The position numbers and the translations under genes were made by a program. From Candidatus Defluviilinea proxima (GTDB taxonomy: Bacteria > Chloroflexota > Anaerolineae > Anaerolineales > Villigracilaceae): DNA of 64,000 bases. The notes under the pieces are model-generated. The model was not told the DNA's origin. It was given only the letters and a program-made list of their open reading frames with translations, and searched no databases. Positions within the stretch are counted from its first letter, which is position 1. Each line of letters starts with the position of its first letter. Positions 58,593 through 64,000 of the stretch are shown one piece after another. The stretch covers positions 4,851,501 to 4,915,500 of the forward strand of contig JADKIW010000001.1 of NCBI GenBank assembly GCA_016721115.1, in the 5' to 3' direction.

Positions 58593-58613
58593 ATTTACTT
58601 CACCAAAGTAAAT
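58593..58613. promoter_or_regulatory. Palindrome ATTTACTT-N5-AAGTAAAT, candidate operator
   Basis: A perfect 8-bp inverted repeat stands in the AT-rich divergent gap between the DUF2089 operon and corA. It is the only strong palindrome in this 285-base region, so it could be the site for the DUF2089 regulator. The rest of the gap (58464-58748) is AT-rich, fitting a promoter region, with no clear -35/-10 pair. Confidence 0.55.
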
Positions 58614-58748
58614 CTTTATAAAATTATAAACAAATAATTGAAATTGTCAAGTTAAAGATTGATATTTTTGATAATTGCACGCGATCTACTGAAACATTTG
58701 AATTAGATACTTGAATTTCCCTACTTTTTTCTCAAAAATGGAGAATCC

Positions 58749-59735
58749 ATGATACGTTCCCTCTACTTTACACCTGGCCAACCCATCCGCAAAGACGTTC
58801 CCCCACAAGAATTTCCTAAACTCATTAAAAATAAACGTAGCCTCCTTTGGGTGGATTTCACAAGCGAGAAACCTGAGACCTGCCTCCCCATTCTAAAAAG
58901 TTTTGGCTTTCACCCACTGGCAATCGATGATGCGTTACAGGAAACCCACGTCCCCAAGCTGGATGATTGGGGAGACTATCTGTATATAGTTCTCAACTAT
59001 ATGGAAGTGGCAGAAAATAGCAACGACTGGGACGCAGAAATTGACGAGGTCGATGTTTTCTTGGGGGCAAATTACATCATCACACATCACGATTACCCCA
59101 CCACTGCCATCGATGAAATATGGACTTCCTGCGACCGTGATATGCGTAATTTACAAGATGGTGCCGATCACCTTCTCTATAAAATCGCCGACAAACTGGT
59201 AACAGATTACATGCCCATAGTGGAAAAGATTGACGAAGCCATTGACCAGATCGAAGATCAAGTATTTGACAAACCATCGCCTCGGACTCTCGAAAAGCTG
59301 TTTGCACTTAAACGAGTTTTACTAGCGATGAGGCGGATCCTGCTCCCACAACGTGAGGTCATGAACAAACTCGCCCGCGACGACTACCAGGTTATCGACC
59401 CAAAAGACCGCATCTTTTTCCGCGATATTTACGATCACCTCGTGCGTCTACATGACCTAAACGAAAGCCTGCGTGACCTCGTAGGCGGCGCACTGGATAT
59501 GTATCTATCCGTGGTCAACAACCGCATGAACGAAATTATGAAAACGTTGACCATTATTACTGTCCTGTTTATGCCTCTCACTTTCCTAACGGGCTATTTT
59601 GGCATGAATTTTTTCGAGCCGTCCGGCGCACTTAAAGTTTGGACAACAAGCCCATTTTTCTACGGAACATTAGCGATTACTGTCTTACTGCCCATCGGTA
59701 TGTACTTCTGGATGCGCCGTCGGACTTGGATTTAA
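58749..59735 (+). CDS. corA: CorA-type magnesium/cobalt channel
   Basis: The 328-residue protein has a long cytosolic N-terminal part (about residues 1-265) with the usual QETHVPKLDDWGDYLYIVLNY segment, a helical stalk, and two C-terminal TM helices. The Mg2+ selectivity motif YFGMNF (GMN at about residue 285) ends TM1, and TM2 is followed by a basic tail (WMRRRTWI). This is a normal-length CorA that takes up Mg2+ (or Co2+) as a homopentamer. AAAATGGAG lies before ATG 58749. It is monocistronic and divergent from the DUF2089 operon. Confidence 0.95.
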   Translation: MIRSLYFTPGQPIRKDVPPQEFPKLIKNKRSLLWVDFTSEKPETCLPILKSFGFHPLAIDDALQETHVPKLDDWGDYLYIVLNYMEVAENSNDWDAEIDEVDVFLGANYIITHHDYPTTAIDEIWTSCDRDMRNLQDGADHLLYKIADKLVTDYMPIVEKIDEAIDQIEDQVFDKPSPRTLEKLFALKRVLLAMRRILLPQREVMNKLARDDYQVIDPKDRIFFRDIYDHLVRLHDLNESLRDLVGGALDMYLSVVNNRMNEIMKTLTIITVLFMPLTFLTGYFGMNFFEPSGALKVWTTSPFFYGTLAITVLLPIGMYFWMRRRTWI

Positions 59736-59749
59736 TCCTCAAACAAGAC

Positions 59750-59778
59750 TTGACACAGAACAGGCGTTCGGGTATCAT
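59750..59778 (+). promoter_or_regulatory. lexA promoter with LexA (SOS) box
   Basis: TTGACA (59750-59755), 17 bases, TATCAT (59773-59778). The SOS box GAAC-AGGC-GTTC (59758-59769) fills the spacer, so LexA should repress its own gene. The box has the Gram-positive (Cheo) form GAACnnnnGTTC. Confidence 0.9.
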
Positions 59779-59837
59779 TCATAGCACAAATGAGCGAATA
59801 ATGCTTTCGCATGTCAGTATTTTGGCAGGAGGTTGCT

Positions 59838-60533
59838 ATGATGATGGTACGAAAAAGCAAAGGGATTACCGAGAAACATATTAAAGTTCTCGAGTTTCTT
59901 TTGGAATATCAAGAGGAAAACGGACGCCCTCCCTCGATTCGTGAAATCGGTGAGAAGGTGAAGATTTCTTCAACATCTGTTGTCAATTACTACCTTGATC
60001 AACTCGAAAAAATGGAATACCTCGAGCGCGACAATCGCGTTTCGCGGGGTGTCCGTTTAACGGACAAAGTCCGTGAAATCATCCAAGTCACAAGCGATAT
60101 GCTCCGTGTTCCAATTCTTGGCCCAATTGCGGCTGGCCCGCTTATGCTCGTGCCTGAACCCGGCGTCAACTATATGAACGACAAGGAATATGATGCTGTT
60201 GATGTCGCTCGTAGCATGCTCCCCTCCAAGGAAAAGGGAAATGACCTGTATGCGCTTGAAGTAAAGGGAGATTCAATGATCGACGCCATGATCAATGACG
60301 GCGATATCGTTGTGATGAAACCCGCTACAGAAGCAAAAAACGGCGAGATGGTGGCAGTCCGCGTAAATGATGAATACACCCTCAAGTATTTCTTCAAAGA
60401 AAAAGATCGCTATCGCCTTCAACCCGCCAACCCGACAATGAAACCGATCTTCCTCAAGAAGAATGATCCAGTGGAGATCAACGGTAAAGTTGTCATGGTC
60501 ATCCGTCGTATGGATAGACCTCTCGCGGCATAG
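59838..60533 (+). CDS. lexA: SOS response repressor LexA
   Basis: The 231-residue protein has an N-terminal winged helix (PSIREIGEKVKISSTSVVNYYLDQL) and a C-terminal S24 autoprotease domain. The cleavage Ala-Gly is in PIAAGPLM (about residues 98-100), the catalytic Ser in VKGDSMID (about 146) and the Lys in YTLKYFF (about 183), all present. When RecA binds single-stranded DNA, LexA cleaves itself and frees SOS genes. ATG 59838 follows CAGGAGG; the frame also opens upstream but without a ribosome site. Its own promoter holds a LexA box. The gene is convergent with the ribosomal operon across a terminator. Confidence 0.96.
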   Translation: MMMVRKSKGITEKHIKVLEFLLEYQEENGRPPSIREIGEKVKISSTSVVNYYLDQLEKMEYLERDNRVSRGVRLTDKVREIIQVTSDMLRVPILGPIAAGPLMLVPEPGVNYMNDKEYDAVDVARSMLPSKEKGNDLYALEVKGDSMIDAMINDGDIVVMKPATEAKNGEMVAVRVNDEYTLKYFFKEKDRYRLQPANPTMKPIFLKKNDPVEINGKVVMVIRRMDRPLAA

Positions 60534-60553
60534 ATCAGTAAATTGTGTGAATC

Positions 60554-60590
60554 AAAAAGACGGCTCGTTTGAGCCGTCTTTTTTTGTGCA
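60554..60590. terminator. Bidirectional terminator between lexA and rplL
   Basis: AAAAAGACGGCTC and GAGCCGTCTTTTT form a 13-bp stem with a 4-base loop; both ends give T runs. Confidence 0.95.
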
Positions 60591-60601
60591 ACTAGAGAAT
60601 C

Positions 60602-60982
60602 TTACTCAAGAACGACGGCTGCGCCGGCTTCTTCGAGTTTCTTCTTGGCATCGTTCGCAGCATCCTTGCCGACACCGGCAAGAACCTTGGAACCAGCGGT
60701 TTCAGCCATGGTCTTGGCTTCGCCGAGGCCGAGGCTAGTCAATTGGCGGATGACCTTGATCACATCGATCTTCTTGGCGCCAGCATCCTTGAGTACTACA
60801 TCGAACTCAGTCTTTTCTTCGACAGGTTCAGCTGCGCCGCCAGCGGCAGGCATGGCAGCCATGGCAACAGGAGCAGCGGCGGAAACGCCCCACTTCTCTT
60901 CAAGTTTCTTGACCAATTCAGCCGCATCAAGTACGGACAGTGTGGAAAGTTCTTCCACGATTTTATCGAGCTTTTCAGACAT
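60602..60982 (-). CDS. rplL: 50S ribosomal protein L7/L12
   Basis: The 126-residue protein shows the N-terminal dimer helix region (KIVEELSTLSVLDAAELVKKLEEKWGV), an Ala/Gly/Pro hinge (about residues 35-52), and the C-terminal factor-binding domain (EFDVVLKDAGAKKIDVIKVIR, LGLGEAKTMAE). It forms the L10-L12 stalk that recruits GTPase factors. Normal length. It is 59 bases after rplJ. It is followed by a terminator rather than rpoB, which is the common neighbour elsewhere. Confidence 0.97.
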   Translation of the reverse strand: MSEKLDKIVEELSTLSVLDAAELVKKLEEKWGVSAAAPVAMAAMPAAGGAAEPVEEKTEFDVVLKDAGAKKIDVIKVIRQLTSLGLGEAKTMAETAGSKVLAGVGKDAANDAKKKLEEAGAAVVLE

Positions 60983-61041
60983 TGCTTAACTCCATTACTA
61001 TTGAGGTAGATTTTAATTTTTTGTTGCGTAATAACAACCGA

Positions 61042-61572
61042 TTACGCCGCGGCGGGGGCCTTCTCTGAGAAAGCCTTGATAACAGCCGCCAAACCGCGTG
61101 CGGGTTCGGCAATAGTGCGGACCAGTTTACCAGCAGGAGCCTGCAACACACCCAACAACTGAGAGCGGACAACAGGCAACGGCGGCATATCGGCCAGGGC
61201 TTTCACTTGAGCAGAGCTCAACACCTGAGTGCCCATGAAGCCACCTTTGACTTTGATGGCATCCTTGCCTTTCATAGCTTCGCTCAAAGCTTTTGCGGTT
61301 GAAGCCGGGTCTGAAAAGGCAAACGAAACAGCCGTACTTTGCACAAGGAATTCCTTGGGCAAGTTCATTCCATTATCAGCAAAAGCGCGGCGGGCGAGCG
61401 TATTCTTCAACACATGGAACTCACCGCCGGATTCACGGATCTTGGCACGAATAGCATCCAAATCCTTCATCTTTGTACCGGTATACTCCACAACAATCAC
61501 AGCCTGACTCTTCTTGAGCCATTCTGCATATGTGGCCAGCACTTCCTCTTTACGTTCCTTTGAAACTGCCAA
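61042..61572 (-). CDS. rplJ: 50S ribosomal protein L10
   Basis: The 176-residue stalk base protein begins AVSKERKEEVLATYAEWLKKS and has the typical GTKMKDLDAIRAKIRESGGEFHVLKNTLARRA stretch (cited in part: VLKNTLARRAF, about residue 57); the C-terminal helix anchors L7/L12. The start is TTG 61572, 8 bases from the extended Shine-Dalgarno sequence AGGAGGTGAT. It is the usual target of feedback control through the L10 leader, which lies just upstream with an attenuator hairpin. Confidence 0.95.
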   Translation of the reverse strand: MAVSKERKEEVLATYAEWLKKSQAVIVVEYTGTKMKDLDAIRAKIRESGGEFHVLKNTLARRAFADNGMNLPKEFLVQSTAVSFAFSDPASTAKALSEAMKGKDAIKVKGGFMGTQVLSSAQVKALADMPPLPVVRSQLLGVLQAPAGKLVRTIAEPARGLAAVIKAFSEKAPAAA

Positions 61573-61584
61573 AAGGTATCACCT

Positions 61585-61740
61585 CCTTTCAATAAAAAAG
61601 TCTTTACCACTTTACAGGTAAAGACTTTTAGCAAATCCCAAGGAGGGATGTAATTGCTTTTCGTCTTCACCTGAGCAGGAAATTAAGTCCCTTTCGGGAC
61701 ACCCGCCTTCATTGGCGAAGTGGTTTTTATATCATCCTGA
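61585..61740 (-). ncRNA. L10 leader RNA with attenuator
   Basis: The 200-base gap between rplA and rplJ holds compact hairpins typical of an L10-binding leader, and just upstream of rplJ a terminator stem AAAAGTCTTTACC/GGTAAAGACTTTT (61597-61632) with a T run on the minus strand. This is the classic layout for L10/L12 autoregulation by attenuation. The RNA family was judged from position and layout only. Confidence 0.7.
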
Positions 61741-61772
61741 TATTTTTTCAGGACAGGATTAACGGGTATATT

Positions 61773-62492
61773 TTACCCGGTTACCTCAAGTTTGTGGGTG
61801 TCGCTGGGGTTCACTTTGATCCCAGGTCCCATGGTTGTGGCGAGCGTAATGCGCTTGATGTATTCACCTTTTGCGCCAGAAGGACGAGCCTTATGAACAG
61901 CGTCCATCAACGCAGAGAAGTTTTCCAAAAGTTGATCTACGCTGAAAGAGACCTTCCCCACTGTTACGTGGATGTTCGCGGTCTTATCCAAGCGGAACTC
62001 AACACGACCAGCCTTTGCTTCCTTGATCGCACGGGGCAGATCATCTGCACCAACCACTGTGCCAGCTTTCGGGTTCGGCATGAGACCGCGCGGACCAAGC
62101 ACACGGCCCAAGCGACCAACTTTACCCATTGCATCAGGGGTGGCGATCGCAACATCGAAGTCGAGCAAGCCGCCTTCGATTTTCTTCAAAGTCTCGTCAT
62201 CATCGGCGACCAGATCAGCACCAGCCGAGCGGGCGGCCGCAGCGCCTTCGCCTTGAGCGAAAACCAACACGCGGACAGTCTTGCCCAAACCGTGTGGGAG
62301 CACAACCACATCGCGTACTTGTTGGTCAGATTGACGCGGGTCAAGTGCTGTGCGCATGTGAACTTCTAAAGTTGAATCGAACTTCGTAATGCTGGTATCT
62401 TTTGCAAGAGCAATTGCATCGCGGACCGAATATTCCTTATCCAGATCCACTTTAGCAAGAGCGGCGTTATATTTTTTTCCGTGTTTAGCCAT
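61773..62492 (-). CDS. rplA: 50S ribosomal protein L1
   Basis: The 239-residue protein has the L1 signatures: N-terminal AKHGKKYNAALAKVD, then DPRQSDQQVRDVVVLPHGLGKTVRVLVFA, the hallmark RVLGPRGLMPNPKAGTV (about residue 130) and TMGPGIKVNPSD at the end. It forms the mobile L1 stalk that helps release the E-site tRNA. ATG 62492 follows GGAGG; an upstream frame extension is rejected. It follows rplK by 49 bases. Confidence 0.97.
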   Translation of the reverse strand: MAKHGKKYNAALAKVDLDKEYSVRDAIALAKDTSITKFDSTLEVHMRTALDPRQSDQQVRDVVVLPHGLGKTVRVLVFAQGEGAAAARSAGADLVADDDETLKKIEGGLLDFDVAIATPDAMGKVGRLGRVLGPRGLMPNPKAGTVVGADDLPRAIKEAKAGRVEFRLDKTANIHVTVGKVSFSVDQLLENFSALMDAVHKARPSGAKGEYIKRITLATTMGPGIKVNPSDTHKLEVTG

Positions 62493-62541
62493 TGTATCCT
62501 CCGTGGTGCAAGCGGGTCGTATCAACGACCCTCCCACAAAA

Positions 62542-62967
62542 TTAATCTACGATTGTGATGCCCATTGAACGGGCTGTACCTTCAACCTGCTTCATCGCAC
62601 CATCAAGGTTGATCGCGTTCAGGTCCTTCATCTTCAACTCAGCGATTTCCTTGATCTGTGCACGGGTCACCTTACCGACCTTCTCTTTGTTCGGCACACC
62701 AGAACCCTTTTCGACCTTTGCCGCCTTGCGCAACAAGACCGAAGCAGGAGATGTCTTCAAAACGAACGTAAAGGAACCATCGGTATACACCGTGATCTCG
62801 GCAGGAATGACCTCACCGGGCTTGCTCGAAGTACGAGCATTGTATTCCTTACAAAAAGCCATGATATTGATACCATGACCAGCCAAAGCCGGGCCAACTG
62901 GGGGCGCAGGATTTGCCTTTCCAGCATCGAGCTGGAGACGAACAATTGCCTTAAACTTCTTTGCCAT
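62542..62967 (-). CDS. rplK: 50S ribosomal protein L11
   Basis: The 141-residue protein has the universal L11 segments: VRLQLDAGKANPAPPVGPALAGHG at the N-terminus (cited by its core ANPAPPVGPALAGHG), VITVYTDGSFTFVLKTSPAS-like middle and a C-terminal rRNA-binding domain with KVGKVTRAQIKEIAELK and the RSMGITIVD end. It binds the 23S rRNA GTPase centre. The start ATG 62967 with an AAGGAG-type site fits; the longer frame runs into the intergenic gap. Confidence 0.97.
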   Translation of the reverse strand: MAKKFKAIVRLQLDAGKANPAPPVGPALAGHGINIMAFCKEYNARTSSKPGEVIPAEITVYTDGSFTFVLKTSPASVLLRKAAKVEKGSGVPNKEKVGKVTRAQIKEIAELKMKDLNAINLDGAMKQVEGTARSMGITIVD

Positions 62968-63077
62968 TTTTACTCCTTGTGGTTTTAGCGGGCGATTTAT
63001 ATAGTGGACGCCCTCCCACCGTTTCAAACTGCGACTGGAAAACGCTTCCTTCCAAGCCGCAGCCTGTTACTGTTTAA

Positions 63078-63857
63078 TTAAGCTTTTTCTACCTGCAAGA
63101 AATCCAACTCAACAGGCGTTTCACGCCCAAAGAACGATACATTCACACGTACCTTGGTGCGTTCCATGTCAATTTCCGAGACCACGCCACGGAAATCGTT
63201 GAACGGTCCATCAATGATGCGGACGCGCTCACCAACTTTATACGTAACCTTGATAGTTGGCGCATCAGCTTCCATGCGCTTAATGATCTGTGAAACTTCT
63301 TCAGGGCGCAAAGGAGTGGGGTTGTTCCCCATTCCTACAAACCCTGTCACACCAGGCGTATTGCGGACCACATACCAGGATTCTTCGGTCAACTGGAGGT
63401 TGACGAGAACATATCCCGGGAAGATGTGACGCTCCACTGAACGGCGCTTTCCGTCTTTGACTTCGATCTCTTCCTGTGTAGGAATAACAACATCGAAGAT
63501 CATGTCCTTCATGCCCATCGTCTCGATGCGTTGCTCGAGGTTATGACGCACTTTATTCTCATAACCCGAATAACAGTGGATCACATACCAGGCAGGTCCA
63601 TCCACTTCAGAGACAGGTACAGAACTCTCATCCAAAGAAGAATTGGAAACCGATTTCCCCTCCCGAGCCGGTTTTGACACAGTATCTCGTGCGGGTGTCG
63701 AATTGTCTTCAGCAGGAACATTTAAAGACTCAACTGCCTCCGATGCATCATTCGCATCAGAAGCTGCTGTTGCCTGCGATTCGATCGAGCTATTCAACTC
63801 TTCAACCGAATCTTCGGTTTCATGCTCAAATTGGTCTGGCGATTCCTGTAAGCCCAT
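63078..63857 (-). CDS. nusG: Transcription termination/antitermination protein NusG with acidic N-terminal extension
   Basis: The 259-residue protein contains a full NusG from about residue 88: NGN domain (WYVIHCYSGYENKVRHNLE, HIFPGYVLV) and a C-terminal KOW domain (YKVGERVRIIDGPFNDFRG). It couples RNA polymerase to Rho and ribosomes. The first 85 or so residues are an extra low-complexity, Ser/Glu/Asp-rich tail (for example QATAASDANDASEAVES) not found in the usual 170-190-residue bacterial proteins. ATG 63857 fits, and a start right before NGN would leave no good ribosome site. It follows secE by 33 bases. Confidence 0.95.
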   Translation of the reverse strand: MGLQESPDQFEHETEDSVEELNSSIESQATAASDANDASEAVESLNVPAEDNSTPARDTVSKPAREGKSVSNSSLDESSVPVSEVDGPAWYVIHCYSGYENKVRHNLEQRIETMGMKDMIFDVVIPTQEEIEVKDGKRRSVERHIFPGYVLVNLQLTEESWYVVRNTPGVTGFVGMGNNPTPLRPEEVSQIIKRMEADAPTIKVTYKVGERVRIIDGPFNDFRGVVSEIDMERTKVRVNVSFFGRETPVELDFLQVEKA

Positions 63858-63890
63858 TCGTCCTCAAATTCTATATCTTAAGTGCCGCGG

Positions 63891-64000
63891 CTAACCGATC
63901 AACAATCCTAACAAATAATGAGCAAGGGCATCGGTGGATCCAAGAATGATACCAACGACAACCATTACCAAAATAACAAGAAGCGTCAACTGACGAGCTT
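63891..64000 (-). CDS. secE: Protein translocase subunit SecE, partial (5' end beyond window)
   Basis: The visible 36 C-terminal residues (ARQLTLLVILVMVVVGIILG...) form the single conserved TM helix and the YLLGLLIG end of a short SecE. The frame runs off the right edge of the window. Position directly upstream of nusG, rplK and rplA is the standard order, which supports the call. SecE is the essential clamp of the SecYEG channel. Confidence 0.85.
   Translation of the reverse strand, partial: ARQLTLLVILVMVVVGIILGSTDALAHYLLGLLIG

Noticed and set aside
61794..62369. Plus-strand ORF of 191 codons opposite rplA
   Set aside because: It is a shadow of the L1 gene, which is fully supported by conserved motifs.
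1..64000. tRNA or rRNA genes, CRISPR arrays, prophage
   Set aside because: No cloverleaf or rRNA-like stretch, no regular repeats with spacers and no phage structural genes were seen by eye in the intergenic regions.

Overview
This window looks like a chromosomal segment of a Chloroflexota bacterium, probably class Anaerolineae. That is an inference from the mix of genes and sites, not from a marker search. The grounds are: moderate GC with many short convergent and divergent operons; lipoproteins with Thr/Pro-rich linkers; a bacterial RIO kinase; DUF2089/SHOCT-like proteins; a Gram-positive-type LexA box (GAAC-N4-GTTC); a split gcvPA/gcvPB glycine decarboxylase; and secE-nusG-rplKAJL not followed by rpoB.

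Layout. 1-5.9 kb: a large carbohydrate-active-like protein (5' end outside the window) and a GH2 beta-mannosidase. 5.9-12.6 kb: small membrane proteins, a NapH-like Fe-S membrane protein paired with a repeat-domain partner, and recJ. 12.7-15.4 kb: two tandem lipoprotein sulfatases. 15.5-19.3 kb: a tandem glycine riboswitch with terminator controlling gcvH-gcvPA-gcvPB. 19.4-22.0 kb: an AT-rich patch of small unknown genes with a complete IS5-family element inserted in the loop of an older terminator. 22.1-25.1 kb: hydrolase, mmuM, PPOX-family protein and LysE exporter. 25.1-35.2 kb: a PhnD-like lipoprotein with a membrane adenylate cyclase, a cytochrome P450, a 1416-residue soluble cyclase/ATPase/TPR protein, and two paralogous lipoproteins. 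35.4-38.0 kb: ferritin-VIT iron transporter, glyoxalase-like protein, GNAT, HAD.

38.18-42.32 kb is a short array of integron gene cassettes without a visible integrase (a CALIN). It has four attC-like sites, two of them decayed, carrying an unknown gene, a GT39-type glycosyltransferase, an isoprenylcysteine methyltransferase-like protein and a frameshifted lipoprotein. 42.4-50.9 kb: DUF2804, a MocR regulator divergent from a DUF2917 gene across a palindromic operator, a PQ-loop transporter, a RIO kinase behind a leader ORF and attenuator-like hairpins, a hydrolase, a LysM protein and a coiled-coil membrane protein.

50.9-53.4 kb is an arsenic locus: arsR, a 21-codon Cys-rich micro-ORF, an arsP-type permease and arsM. 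Three near-identical ATAGAC-N4-GTCTAT operators precede the arsR, micro-ORF and permease units. Then follow TetR-DegV and a GNAT. 55.96-58.46 kb is a four-gene operon in which every product carries the same short bihelical SHOCT-like module, headed by a DUF2089 zinc-ribbon regulator and preceded by a palindrome. 58.7-64.0 kb: corA, lexA with its own operator inside its promoter, and the convergent ribosomal protein operon secE-nusG-rplK-rplA-rplJ-rplL with an L10 leader. No tRNA, rRNA or CRISPR array was seen.
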